From NCBI GenBank assembly GCA_019744815.1, contig JAIEUA010000008.1, positions 124,001 to 188,000 on the forward strand: a DNA stretch of 64,000 bases, read 5' to 3'. This DNA comes from Phycisphaerales bacterium. GTDB taxonomy: Bacteria; Planctomycetota; Phycisphaerae; Phycisphaerales; UBA1924. The notes below the pieces were generated by a model. The model was not told the DNA's origin. It worked only from the letters and a program-made list of their open reading frames with translations, and made no database searches. Below are positions 52,591 through 61,755 of this stretch, piece by piece. The stretch's first letter is position 1, and each line of letters starts with the position of its first letter. Both the position numbers and the translations under genes were made by a program.

Positions 52591-53060
52591 TGCTGATGGG
52601 TCTGTTGGACCATGTCGCGTCGATCGGGGCGCTGCTGCTGGCGGCGGAGCCTTTGGGCTTGGTGGGAGATGTTGCTCAGCCGGAGTCGACGCCGTGGGAG
52701 ATGGCGCGGTGGTCGGTGTTCACGAGCGGGACGGCGATGACGATCGTGACGGTGGCGATCGCGGTGTCGGCGTTGGCGGCGTCGACGTCGGCGGCGGCGA
52801 TCGCGTGGAGCCGGTGGCGTGAGCTGGAGCTGAGGCCGTCGAGCTACGCGACGCGGGTGCTGGCGAAGCGGCTGGGCTTGAGCAACCGGGATCGGCGGAC
52901 GCTGGAGGCGTTGGCGCGGGCGCACGGGGAGGCGTCGCCCGGGGCGCTCTTGCTGTGCCCGAGCGCGTTCGAGAAGGCGGCGGGGCTGGTGTGCGGGCCG
53001 GGGTCGGACCAGACGCACGTGGCGGCGGTGGAGTCGCTGCGGAGCCGCTTGAGCGTGTGA
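52587..53060 (+). CDS. small membrane protein of unknown function
   Basis: 157 residues from GTG 52587, with ATG codons at 52590 and 52596 as alternatives. Two hydrophobic segments (about 5-25 and 50-72) and a soluble C-terminus with WSRWRELELRPSSYATRVLAKRLGLSNRDRRTLEALARAHG, possibly helix-turn-helix-like. Translationally coupled to the HEAT-repeat gene. No family recognised. Confidence 0.7.
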   Translation: MMLMGLLDHVASIGALLLAAEPLGLVGDVAQPESTPWEMARWSVFTSGTAMTIVTVAIAVSALAASTSAAAIAWSRWRELELRPSSYATRVLAKRLGLSNRDRRTLEALARAHGEASPGALLLCPSAFEKAAGLVCGPGSDQTHVAAVESLRSRLSV

Positions 53061-53214
53061 GGGCGCAGGCCGCAAGGTCCGAGATCTGCTTCAGAGTGTG
53101 GCGTGAGCTGGCTCGGGCGGTCCAATCGCTACGGGCGAGGGGCGTTTCCGGTCGCTGCGTCGGAGCGTCGGCTTGGGTGTGACGATGCTGGTGGGAGTGG
53201 GAGCGACGCGATTC

Positions 53215-53625
53215 ATGCTCGGCGGTGGGGGTTGCGGCGGGTGCCGCGGCGGGGTGGCTGTCTCGCTGCTGGTGATGGGGAGCGTGATGGTGGGGGTGGC
53301 GGGCTGCGGCGAGCTGTTCGGGCCGTCGAAGCTGACGATCGCGGTGGCGAACAAGACGTACAACACGTTCCAGAACTCGCACGTGTACTTCAAGGACTCG
53401 AGCTTTCGCTCGGGGATGATCCTGCCGGGGGATCGACGGGATTTCACGGAGTACGTCGGCGTCGCCAACGGCGAGGCGACGGTGGAGTGGGAACTGGCGA
53501 CCGGCACCAAGCGGACGCTGAAGGTGATGCTGGATCGTCGCTACGACAAGACGACGAAGGGGACGCTGCTGTTTGAGGTGTACCCGGACTCGGTGGCGAT
53601 GAGCTTTACGCCGGGGGGGCGGTGA
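53215..53625 (+). CDS. predicted lipoprotein
   Basis: 136 residues from ATG 53215, with GGGAG 11 nt upstream; TTG 53173 and ATG 53185 are alternatives. A signal peptide ends in the lipobox VAGC (Cys at about residue 31), followed by a small beta-sandwich-like domain (KLTIAVANKTYNTFQNSHVYFKDSSFRSGMILPGD). The Gly-rich start is unusual. Probably attached to an outer or inner membrane face; partners unknown. Third gene of the HEAT trio. Confidence 0.7.
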   Translation: MLGGGGCGGCRGGVAVSLLVMGSVMVGVAGCGELFGPSKLTIAVANKTYNTFQNSHVYFKDSSFRSGMILPGDRRDFTEYVGVANGEATVEWELATGTKRTLKVMLDRRYDKTTKGTLLFEVYPDSVAMSFTPGGR

Positions 53626-53647
53626 GGGGCGGCCGTCGATGCGGCGC

Positions 53648-54748
53648 TCACCATGCTCCGGAGCTGGTGTTCAATTCGTTCTCGACGACGTTTGCGCTGG
53701 GCGGCTTGCCGACCATGCTGGAGAGGCGGGGGACGTCCCAGCCGAGGAGGCCGCCGCGGGTCCAGCGGTACCAGCCGGCGGCGAAGGTCTCGCTTGCTTT
53801 GTTGTTGTCGAGGCCGCCGGTGAGGTCGGCGTAGCGAGTAAACGTGAATCGCCAGTTCATCGCCGATCGGAAGCTTGCCGAGCCCGGGTGCCATCCCGGA
53901 TTGGTCGAGTCGGTGCGATAGAAACGGACGGAACCGTCGTAGAACATGAGGTCTTGGGCTGCCGTCGGATACGCGTAGTAGCGAGCGGCTCCGTTGTGGC
54001 GAGCGAACTCATCGGCCATGAAGACCTTCTGCGATGGGAAGCGCACGTCGGTGCCCATGCGTGGGCCCCACCAGCCAGTGTGGACGGTATCGATGTTCCA
54101 GTTCTGGATATTTGTCGACTGGGGCGAGGCGGTTGGCGAGAAGAGTGTCTGGCCGTTGGAGTTGAACGCCACTTGGCGGCTGGGCATCCACTGATAGACC
54201 GACGCGGAGTAGCTCATCTGTGCCAGCCAACGCCAGACGAGCGTCAAGTCAACCGGGCCGCCGGTTGTGGGAAGATTGCTGTAGTCGCCGTTCAACCAGG
54301 GCGTGCGAAACGCGTCGAGAGGACATGTCACACTCCGCGACGGGAGCGTCGCACCCATGTAGTCCAAGAGCGCGACATGCGAGTAATAAATTGTGGGAGT
54401 CCAGGTGTCCGAAATCGGCGACTGGTCGGGTGTGAGGTTCAACATCCGGCGCATCGCGAATCCAGCCTGATACGACTGCGCGTGCATGTCCGAACCGAAC
54501 TTCTTTGTGGGATCGGAAGGGTTGGTCATCCCCTGCCGCCAACTCAGTGCCCACATCCTGCCGCCGAAGTCCTCGGTGTACATCGCGCTGCCCTGGGCGA
54601 GGCCGCGGAGGTTGTAGCGGCAGCGCTGCAACGAGTTGTCGCTGGCGGCGGTGCGGACCGCGGGGACGCCGACGGCGGAGACGACGGCGGCGAGGCCGAT
54701 GCAGGCGACGAGGTCGAGGAGGGTGAAGGCGTTGGCGCTTGAACGCAT
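53648..54748 (-). CDS. type II secretion/prepilin-like protein (DUF1559 type), paralogue 1
   Basis: 366 residues from ATG 54748 with GGAG about 8 nt upstream. The N-terminal FTLLDLVACIGLAAVVSAVGVPAVR is a class III prepilin signal and helix, but the +5 residue is Asp instead of Glu. The C-terminal region carries QDLMFYDGSVRFYRTD, equivalent to the H-X9-DG segment, and ends VPRLSSMVGKPPSANVVENEL. Tandem with two paralogues at 54780 and 55930. By family, a pseudopilin-like or extracellular appendage component processed by a prepilin peptidase; not proven. Confidence 0.88.
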   Translation of the reverse strand: MRSSANAFTLLDLVACIGLAAVVSAVGVPAVRTAASDNSLQRCRYNLRGLAQGSAMYTEDFGGRMWALSWRQGMTNPSDPTKKFGSDMHAQSYQAGFAMRRMLNLTPDQSPISDTWTPTIYYSHVALLDYMGATLPSRSVTCPLDAFRTPWLNGDYSNLPTTGGPVDLTLVWRWLAQMSYSASVYQWMPSRQVAFNSNGQTLFSPTASPQSTNIQNWNIDTVHTGWWGPRMGTDVRFPSQKVFMADEFARHNGAARYYAYPTAAQDLMFYDGSVRFYRTDSTNPGWHPGSASFRSAMNWRFTFTRYADLTGGLDNNKASETFAAGWYRWTRGGLLGWDVPRLSSMVGKPPSANVVENELNTSSGAW

Positions 54749-54779
54749 CTTGAGGTCTCCGCGGCGGGAGGGATGATCG

Positions 54780-55895
54780 CTACCAAGTTCCGGTGGCGGG
54801 GCTGGTGTCCAGTTCGTTCTCGACCACTTGCGGTACCGGTGTCCGCCCCACCATGCTCGAGAGGCGCGGCACGTCCCAGCCGAGCAGGCCGCCTCGGGTC
54901 CATGCATACCAGCCTGCCGCGTAGCGGGCCGAAGCCCCGCCACCGTCGACTCCTCCCCAGAAATCCGCAAACTTCGTGAACGCAAATCGGTTTCGCATCG
55001 CCGACCGGTTCCCCGAACCATCGGGATTCCATCCGGGGTTGGTGGCGCCGGTGGTGAGTGTGCGCACCGAGCCGTCATAGAACTGCACGTCCTGGGTCGC
55101 GCTGAGCGACGCGAAGAACCGGGCCGCGCCGTTGTGACGGGCGTACTCGTCGTGTCGCGATACCTTCTGCGACGGAAAGGCGACATCGGAGGTTCGACGT
55201 GGGCCCAGTGACGCCGGAATCGCAAGAGAAATCGGCACCGGTGAGACCCCAACCTGACTGACGTCGGCCGGATTCGCGGAGACCATCAGTGAGTTCTTGC
55301 TGACGCCGTCGATCACGGCGATCTGCATTCGGCTGGGGCTCCACTGATAGACGGACGAAATGTACGAGGACGAGAAGATGAACCGCCACGCGTCGTTTCC
55401 GTCGCCGCCAGCGGGCGGCAACTGGCTGAAGTCTCCGTTCGCGTACGCCATCCGGCGGGCGTCCAGCGGGCACGCATAGACCGCGCTCGGTAGGGGTTCG
55501 CCGATGTAGGCCGCAAGGGGAACGTGCGTGAACCAAAAGCCGGGAATCCAATTGGTCGGCACCGGCGCGGCGGACGGCGAGAGATTGCCGAGCCGTCGCA
55601 GCATCATGGTGGCTTGCCACTGTTGTGCGCTGAGGTCGTTCCCGAAGGTCGGACGCGTATTCTCTGGGTTGAGGCTGTTCGCCGTGAAGCTCAACGCCGG
55701 CATGAAACCGGCGAAGTCTTCCGCGTAGACCGCGCTTGATTGTCCGAGGAAACGGAGGTTGTAGCGGCAGCGTTGCAGGGCGTTGTCACTGGTCGCTGTG
55801 CGGACGGCGGGGACGCCGACGGCAGAGACGACGGCGGCGAGGCCGATGCAGGCGACGAGGTCGAGGAGGGTGAAGGCGTGTCTGTTCGAACGCAT
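54780..55895 (-). CDS. prepilin-like protein (DUF1559 type), paralogue 2
   Basis: 371 residues from ATG 55895. Same plan as the neighbouring paralogues: N-terminal FTLLDLVACIGLAAVVSAVGVPAVRTATSDNALQRCRYNLR and the QFYDGSVRTL region near 290, with the C-terminal YAAGWYAWTRGGLLGWDVPRLSSMVG block. The ORF is read continuously with the upstream paralogue because of a frameshift there, but this internal ATG starts a full-length protein of the same length as the others. Confidence 0.88.
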   Translation of the reverse strand: MRSNRHAFTLLDLVACIGLAAVVSAVGVPAVRTATSDNALQRCRYNLRFLGQSSAVYAEDFAGFMPALSFTANSLNPENTRPTFGNDLSAQQWQATMMLRRLGNLSPSAAPVPTNWIPGFWFTHVPLAAYIGEPLPSAVYACPLDARRMAYANGDFSQLPPAGGDGNDAWRFIFSSSYISSVYQWSPSRMQIAVIDGVSKNSLMVSANPADVSQVGVSPVPISLAIPASLGPRRTSDVAFPSQKVSRHDEYARHNGAARFFASLSATQDVQFYDGSVRTLTTGATNPGWNPDGSGNRSAMRNRFAFTKFADFWGGVDGGGASARYAAGWYAWTRGGLLGWDVPRLSSMVGRTPVPQVVENELDTSPATGTW

Positions 55896-55929
55896 GCTTG
55901 AGGCTCCGTGCGGGAGGCGATGACCGCTG

Positions 55930-57038
55930 CTACCAGGTACCGGTCGCGGGGCTGGTGTCCAGCTCATTTTCGACCACTGACGAATTGGGTGGCTTGCCGA
56001 CCATGCTGGAGAGGCGGGGGACGTCCCAGCCGAGCAAGCCGCCGCGGGTCCAGCGGTACCAGCCGGCGGCGAAGGTGTCGCTGGACTTGTTGTTGTCGAG
56101 CCCGCCCCAGAAATTGGATTTCTTGATGAAGGCGAATCGGGTCTGCATGCTGTTGCGGGCGGCTGGGAGGAGGTGTTCCAGCCGGGGTTGGTTGCGTCGG
56201 TGCGGTAGCTTCGAACCGACCCGTCGTAGAACTGGAGGTCTTGCACGGCGGTGAGGTAGGCGTAGTAGCGTGGGGCCCCGTTGTGGCGGGCGTAGCTATC
56301 GAACATGGCGACTTTCTGGGAGGGGAATGCCACGTCGGAGAACCGGCGGGGGCGGAAGATTCCGTCGACCGTGTTGCCACTGGGTTCGGTGGTGAGGACA
56401 TCAACATCGTCCGACCATGCGCCCATCATGTTTGTTCTGACGACTTGTCCAAAGGAAGTCACCACCGTGGTCTGCCTGCTGGGGCTCCATTGATAGACGT
56501 CGGGCATGTACGTCGTGGAGTAGATGGAACGCCAGTCGGGGTTACTCCCGCCCCCGATGTATGGGACCTGGGAGAAATCGCCTCGGACGTACGCCATTCG
56601 ACGAGCGTCGAGCGGGCAAGCAAATATGGAAGAAGGAAGTGTGATACCGAGATAGTCCGCCAGGGCAAGGTGCGTGTACCGCGCGGGAGCGAACCAGGTC
56701 GGCGGACCAAGATTGTCAGAGGGCTTCAGGTTCGTGCGGCGGCGGAAGATGTCGTGCGCCTGGCTCGCCTGGGCAACAGTGTCGGCGCCGTACCGGAACC
56801 CTAGGAACGGGTCGATCATCTGCGCGGTCCAACTGAGTGCCCACATATGCCCTGCGAAGTCTTCTCGATAGATTGCCCCGCCTTGGGCGATCGTGCGCAG
56901 GTTGTACCGGCATCTTTGCTGCGCGTTGTCGCTCGAGGCGCTGCGGATGGCGGGCACGCCGACCGCTGAGACCACCCCAACAACTCCGATCGCGACCACC
57001 AGATCCACCAATGTGAAACCACGCCCAAACGTTCTCAT
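55930..57038 (-). pseudogene. prepilin-like paralogue 3, frameshifted near 56150
   Basis: The start ATG 57038 (MRTFGRGFTLVDLVVAIGV) gives a normal N-terminus and body up to about NPGWNTSSQPPA near 56155. There the frame leaves the family pattern: the remaining C-terminus, beginning MQTRFAFIKKSNFWGGLDNN, is in another frame to the stop at 55930. Restoring it needs an added C or a -1 slip at the CCGCCCGC run (around 56150-56157). Paralogues 1 and 2 have the equivalent residues in one frame. It may be an inactivated gene, programmed slippage or a sequence error. AAGGGA precedes the start. Confidence 0.75.
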
Positions 57039-57300
57039 GTGCCGTCCCTTGATGAGGACCCCCCGACCAACGCTCCGCGCCGTCCGCGAGCTTTCATAGA
57101 GAGACTACAGAAAGGGCTGGGGTGATGCAACGGCGGATCCGGCACAACGCCGCCGGTTCCCAAAGCGTTTCGTCGCCGGGTTACTGGACCTTTGGCTGCG
57201 TTGAGAACGAGTGGAGAGCGTGCCAGTCCGCGGCAGCCCCTACTTTCCCCGGCTTTGGCGTTCCTCGGCCTTGCCCCTTTCACTTTGGCCTCCATCCCAC

Positions 57301-59292
57301 ATGGCTTCTCTTCTCTCCGCTCAATCCCTCACCAAGACCATCGCTTCGCGGCATCTCTTTGATGAGGTCTCGCTTTCGGTCCACGACCGCGAGCGGCTGG
57401 CGCTCATCGGGCCCAACGGGAGCGGGAAGTCGACGCTGTTGCGGATCCTCGCGGGGCAGGATCGGGCGGATACGGGGGAGGTGGTGATCCGCAAGGGGGT
57501 GCGGGTGGCGTATGTGTCGCAGAAGGATGCGTTTGAGGATGGGGCGACGGTGCGGTCGGCGGTGCTGGATGAGCTGTTGGCTTGCATGAAGCGGGGTGGG
57601 GCGAATGCGCCGGCGCACTTGCATGATGAGCACGAGGCGGAGCTGGCGGCGACGCTGACGCTGGATCGCGTGGGCTTTGTGGATCTCGATCAGCCCGCGG
57701 CGTCGCTGTCGGGCGGGCAGCGCAAGCGGCTGGCGATCGCGCGGGAATTGGCGAAGCTGCCGGACTGCGTGCTGCTCGACGAGCCGACGAACCACTTGGA
57801 TGTGGAGGGGATTGACTGGCTGGAGGATGTGCTGACGAACGGGTTGGGGGCGGGGCTCGGCGATGGTCCGTTCGCGAGCGTGGTGGTGACGCACGATCGC
57901 GAGTTTCTTGAGAGCGTGGCGACGCGGATCGCGGAGCTGTCGAGGCAGTACCCGCAGGGGCTGTTCGCGATCGACGGGGACTACAGCGAGTTCCTGCGGC
58001 GCAAGAGCGAGTTCCTGGATGGTCAGGCGCGGCAGGAGCAGGCGCTGGCGAATCAGGTGCGAGAGGACCTGCGGTGGCTCGGACGCGGGGCGCAGGCACG
58101 GCGGACGAAGTCCAAGAGCCGCATCGATGCGTCGTACGAGCGGATGGATGAGTTGGCGGAGCTGCGGGAGCGCAACGCGGCGAACAAGGCGACGTCGATC
58201 GATTGGGAGGCGACGGGGCGGCTGACGCAGAAGCTGATCGTGGCGCGGGCGGTGACGAAGGCGTACGGGGACAAGGTGCTGTTCCGCGATGTGGATTTGG
58301 TGTTGTCGCCCGGACAGCGGCTGGGGTTGCTAGGGCGCAACGGCAGCGGGAAGTCGACGCTGATCAAGGTGCTGACGGGGGAGATTCCGCCGGATGCGCC
58401 GACGGAGCGGGCGTTGAGGGCCGCGGCGGAGGCGGTCAACTTGCCGCCGGGGCTGCCGCCGCCGGGCACGGTGAAGCGGGCGGACAAGCTGCGGACGGTG
58501 GTGTTCAGCCAGCACCGGACGGAGATCGATCCGGCGATGACGCTGGGGGACGCGATGAGCCCGAACTCCGACGCCGTGATCTACCGCGGGCGGACGCTGC
58601 ACATCAACACTTGGGCGAGGAAGTTTCTGTTCCGTGCCGAGCAGTTGAAGCAGCCGGTGCGGTCGCTCAGCGGCGGCGAGCAGGCGCGGATCCACATCGC
58701 GCGGCTGATGCTCGAGCCGGCGGATGTGCTGGTGCTGGACGAGCCGACGAACGATCTGGATATCCCGTCGCTCGAGGTGCTGGAGGAGAGCTTGGAAGAG
58801 TTCCCCGGCGCGGTGGTGCTGGTGACGCACGATCGCGCGATGCTGGCGCGGCTGTCGACGCACATCCTGGCGATCGGGTTTGGCGAGGATGGCGAAGCGC
58901 GGCACTTTGTGGATTACGCGCAGTGGGAGCGGGCTTCGCAGGCCGCCAAGCGTGCGGCGAAGGGGAAGTCGTCGGGAACAGCGAGCGCGGGCGGTGGGGG
59001 TGTGGCCTCTGGCGCGACGGCGGGGGAGTCGGGTGGCGGCAGCGCGACAGTTGCAGCGCCGGCCGCGGGCAAGAAGAAGCTGACGTACAAGGAGCAACGC
59101 GAACTCGCGGAGATCGAGCCGGAGATTCATCGCACCGAGGAGCTTGCCAAGCAGCTCGAAGCGCAGATGAACGATCCCGGCGTGATCGGGGACTACAAGA
59201 AGTTCGAGGAAGTGTCGCGGGCGTTCGCGGCGGCGCAGGCGAAGGTGGCGACGCTGTTTGAGCGGTGGGCGGAGTTGGATGCGAGGCAATAG
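57301..59292 (+). CDS. ABC-F family ATPase (Uup/EttA-like)
   Basis: 663 residues from ATG 57301. Two ABC cassettes: Walker A GPNGSGKST (first) and GRNGSGKST (second), signatures LSGGQRKR and LSGGEQAR, Walker B DEPTNHLD and DEPTNDLD. No membrane helix. An ABC-F linker with charged helix lies between, and a C-terminal extension with Gly/Ser/Ala-rich linker and coiled coil (ITYKEQRELAEIEPEI...) is like Uup. It acts on ribosomes (translation factor) or in DNA-related processes; not secretion. The region upstream (57039-57300) holds no gene. Confidence 0.92.
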   Translation: MASLLSAQSLTKTIASRHLFDEVSLSVHDRERLALIGPNGSGKSTLLRILAGQDRADTGEVVIRKGVRVAYVSQKDAFEDGATVRSAVLDELLACMKRGGANAPAHLHDEHEAELAATLTLDRVGFVDLDQPAASLSGGQRKRLAIARELAKLPDCVLLDEPTNHLDVEGIDWLEDVLTNGLGAGLGDGPFASVVVTHDREFLESVATRIAELSRQYPQGLFAIDGDYSEFLRRKSEFLDGQARQEQALANQVREDLRWLGRGAQARRTKSKSRIDASYERMDELAELRERNAANKATSIDWEATGRLTQKLIVARAVTKAYGDKVLFRDVDLVLSPGQRLGLLGRNGSGKSTLIKVLTGEIPPDAPTERALRAAAEAVNLPPGLPPPGTVKRADKLRTVVFSQHRTEIDPAMTLGDAMSPNSDAVIYRGRTLHINTWARKFLFRAEQLKQPVRSLSGGEQARIHIARLMLEPADVLVLDEPTNDLDIPSLEVLEESLEEFPGAVVLVTHDRAMLARLSTHILAIGFGEDGEARHFVDYAQWERASQAAKRAAKGKSSGTASAGGGGVASGATAGESGGGSATVAAPAAGKKKLTYKEQRELAEIEPEIHRTEELAKQLEAQMNDPGVIGDYKKFEEVSRAFAAAQAKVATLFERWAELDARQ

Positions 59293-59362
59293 CCTCGCCT
59301 TTTTCCGCATGGAGCTTCTCGCGCAAGCGGGAGGTTGCAGCGACGTACGGACGCACCCGCGA

Positions 59363-59382
59363 CCTCGCCCTGACGGGCGAGG
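59363..59382. terminator. hairpin between convergent genes
   Basis: CCTCGCCC-TGAC-GGGCGAGG is a perfect 8-bp stem with a 4-nt loop between the ABC-F gene (+) and the DUF1634 gene (-). It probably terminates both; no T-run is visible. Confidence 0.6.
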
Positions 59383-59414
59383 CTCTATGGGCGTCGGTCG
59401 TGACGCGTGCGCTC

Positions 59415-59846
59415 TCAGTGCAGACGGAATCCCACCAGCCCGAGGCTCAGCACCACGAGCACGATCGCGGCGATCGCGACGTACAGCCAGTCACGGCGGA
59501 CGAGGAACATCACGAGCGTGAACGCCACCCGAGCGATCGGGGTCAGCACGAGCAGCAGCACGCCAAGCTGCATGACTGCGATCGCGTCGAGGGTCATGGC
59601 TTTGGCGACGATCGTGGAGGGCGTATTGAGTTCGGCGTCGTGGGTGCGAAACGCGGTGAAGTCGAGCCGCTCGCTCGCATGCCGCCACAGGTACGTCGCG
59701 AGCCCGAGGAGAATGACGGCCGCGGAGATCGAGGTGCCGAGCGTCAGCAGTTGCGAGAGACGCACTTCGGTGGCGTGTTCGACCGGGGCCGTGTTGGTCG
59801 GCGACGGGGATGCACCCGCAGTGGACGAGGGACGAGGATCGCTCAT
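59415..59846 (-). CDS. DUF1634 membrane protein
   Basis: 143 residues from ATG 59846, which overlaps the TauE stop; a start one codon earlier is possible. Three or four hydrophobic segments (LSQLLTLGTSISAAVILLGLATYLW, LDAIAVMQLGVLLLVLTPIARVAFTLVMFLV, WLYVAIAAIVLVVLSLGLVGF). DUF1634 proteins are usual operon partners of TauE/SafE permeases, as here. Role unknown, perhaps a subunit of the anion exporter. Confidence 0.85.
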   Translation of the reverse strand: MSDPRPSSTAGASPSPTNTAPVEHATEVRLSQLLTLGTSISAAVILLGLATYLWRHASERLDFTAFRTHDAELNTPSTIVAKAMTLDAIAVMQLGVLLLVLTPIARVAFTLVMFLVRRDWLYVAIAAIVLVVLSLGLVGFRLH

Positions 59847-60697
59847 CACATGCCCCCCTGGATGACGCGGCGGAGGAGCTCAATTCCCGCACAGATCACG
59901 AGAACCGCGAAGAGGCGGCGGAGCCAGAGCGTCTTGATCCGCGGCAGCACCCGCGCCCCGACGAGCGAGCCGCCGAGAGCGCCCGCCGCGATCGGGGCCG
60001 CAATCGCGGGCTCGATTTGCCCGCGGTGCAGGTAGACGCCGGCGCTGGCCGCCGCGGTGACGCCGATCATGAAGTTGCTGGTCGTCGTGCTGACCTTGAA
60101 GGGCAGTCGCATCAGCCGATCCATCGCGAAGACCTTCACGATGCCGCTGCCGATGCCGACCAACGCGCTGAGCAGGCCGGCCCCGAGCATGATCGCCAAC
60201 GCGCCCGGCACCGCGTGCACGCGGTACGCGGTCATCGTCGGCGTGCCGTCCGGGCTCTTGGTTGGATACTCCGAATCGAGGCGGAAGTACTGGCTCACGC
60301 GGTCGGGGTGCGTGTCCGGCGGCAGGGGCTTCAGCGGGCGCAGCGTGGTGTACGCGCTCCAGAAGAGGGCACACGAGAAGACGACGGCGATCAGGTCTTT
60401 GCTGACGTACGCCGCGATGACGGCGCCGGCGATCGCGCCGAGAACCGTTGCGACTTCGAGCAGCACGCCGACGCGAACGTTGGTGTACCCCTCCTTGATG
60501 AACGCCGCCGCCGCGCCCGAGCTTGTCGCGATCACCGCGATCAGCGACGCGCCGACGGCGTAGCGCAGGTCGATGCCGAAGAGCAGCACCATGATGGGGA
60601 TCAGCACGACCCCGCCGCCCAAGCCCGTCAGCGCACCCGCAAAGCCGGCGACCAGCGCCGAACCGAAGAGCAGGGTCACCAGCAGGCCCGCGGTCAT
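59846..60697 (-). CDS. TauE/SafE family anion exporter
   Basis: 283 residues from ATG 60697. About eight hydrophobic helices and the TauE motifs GGGVVLIPIMVLLFGIDLRYAVGASLIAV and the second-half repeat VGIGSGIVKVFAMDRLMRLPFKVSTTTSNFMIGVTAAASAGVYL. The family exports sulfite, sulfoacetate or related organic anions. It overlaps pyrD by 4 bp and the DUF1634 gene by about 1 bp, so the three are probably one operon. The substrate is unknown. Confidence 0.9.
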   Translation of the reverse strand: MTAGLLVTLLFGSALVAGFAGALTGLGGGVVLIPIMVLLFGIDLRYAVGASLIAVIATSSGAAAAFIKEGYTNVRVGVLLEVATVLGAIAGAVIAAYVSKDLIAVVFSCALFWSAYTTLRPLKPLPPDTHPDRVSQYFRLDSEYPTKSPDGTPTMTAYRVHAVPGALAIMLGAGLLSALVGIGSGIVKVFAMDRLMRLPFKVSTTTSNFMIGVTAAASAGVYLHRGQIEPAIAAPIAAGALGGSLVGARVLPRIKTLWLRRLFAVLVICAGIELLRRVIQGGM

Positions 60698-61731
60698 GAT
60701 TTCTCCACCGCGCCGATCAACTCGGCGATGTTCTGCTTGCGCTGCTCACGCACCCAGGCGTCGAGGCCTTTGGCGATGCGTTTGGGTGCGCGGGGATCGG
60801 CGAAGAGAGCGGTGCCGATCGCCACGGCGGACGCGCCGGCGAGGATGAACTCCGCCGCGTCGTCCCAACCGGTGACGCCGCCGAGTCCGATGATCGGCGT
60901 CTTGGTCTCGCGGCAGATGCCGGTGTACGCGTCGTGCACCAGCTTGACCGCGATCGGGTGGATCGCGGGCCCGGAGAGACCGCCGCTGCCGCGAGAGAGA
61001 CGGGGCTTGCGGGTGTGGACATCGATGGCCATCGCGGGCATGGTGTTCGCGATCACCATCGCGTCGGCGCCGGGACGCTGGTTGGGGCCGGTGGGCTGAG
61101 CGCCGCTCTCGATCGAGGCTTCGCAGACGGCGACGACGCCCTCGCCGCGATAGTTGCGAGTGGTGTCCTTGCTGGCGCCGGTGCGCAGGCCGATGACGGT
61201 CGGCGAGATCTTGACGAACAGCCGCGTGCGGGTGAGGACTCGGCGTACTTCACGGACCAGCTCGCTCAGGAGCGCCGGATCGCTGCCGAACTCGCAGCCG
61301 TGCTTCACGTTGGGGCAACTGACGTTGAGTTCCACGGCGGGGATCGCCTCGACCGCGTCCATCGCCGCGGCGACCGCGACGAACTCGTCGATCGAGAATC
61401 CGGAGATCGAGCCGATGACCTTCGCCCCGCCGCGGCGGACGAACGCGTCGATCGAGGGAACGAGGTCACGTCCAAACGCGTCCAGCCCGACATTCGCCAG
61501 CCCGATCGCGTTCAGCATTCCCGCCTTGTGCTCGATGATCCGCCACGTCGCGTTGCCCTCGCGGCTGTCGCGGGTGATCGACTTGGTGACGACCGCGCCG
61601 ACGCCGCCGGAGGCGGAGAGATCGGTCACGCTGTCGAGCTCGTCGACGTAGCCGGCCGTGCCCGCGGCGAGGATCAGCGGCGAGGCGAGGTCGAGGCCGG
61701 CGATGTTGGTGGCGAGGGTTGGGAAGGGCAC
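60694..61731 (-). CDS. pyrD: dihydroorotate dehydrogenase, class 1B type
   Basis: 345 residues from GTG 61731; the longer ORF overlaps the divergent zinc-ribbon gene. Motifs LATNIAGLDLASPLILAAGTAGYVDE, VELNVSCPNVKHG (active-site Cys-type motif for class 1 enzymes with the cysteine at C in NVSCPN), GADAMVIANTM and IIGLGGVTGWDDAAEFILAGASAVAIGTAL. It oxidises dihydroorotate to orotate in pyrimidine synthesis. The usual PyrK electron-transfer partner gene is absent here. A TACCGT lies 6 nt before the start. Overlaps the TauE gene by 4 bp. Confidence 0.94.
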   Translation of the reverse strand: MPFPTLATNIAGLDLASPLILAAGTAGYVDELDSVTDLSASGGVGAVVTKSITRDSREGNATWRIIEHKAGMLNAIGLANVGLDAFGRDLVPSIDAFVRRGGAKVIGSISGFSIDEFVAVAAAMDAVEAIPAVELNVSCPNVKHGCEFGSDPALLSELVREVRRVLTRTRLFVKISPTVIGLRTGASKDTTRNYRGEGVVAVCEASIESGAQPTGPNQRPGADAMVIANTMPAMAIDVHTRKPRLSRGSGGLSGPAIHPIAVKLVHDAYTGICRETKTPIIGLGGVTGWDDAAEFILAGASAVAIGTALFADPRAPKRIAKGLDAWVREQRKQNIAELIGAVEKS

Positions 61732-61747
61732 GAGCAGACGGTATCCT
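61719..61747 (+). promoter_or_regulatory. sigma70-like promoter for the first zinc-ribbon gene
   Basis: TTGGGA (61719-61724), 17-nt spacer, TATCCT (61742-61747), then 8 nt to the ATG at 61756. The -35 lies inside the pyrD coding region. Predicted leaderless start. Confidence 0.6.
61738..61743 (-). promoter_or_regulatory. candidate -10 box for pyrD
   Basis: TACCGT on the minus strand ends 6 nt before the pyrD GTG at 61731 and overlaps the plus-strand TATCCT box at 61742. Only 24 bp separate the two start codons. Confidence 0.4.
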
Positions 61748-61755
61748 CCCGCGGG

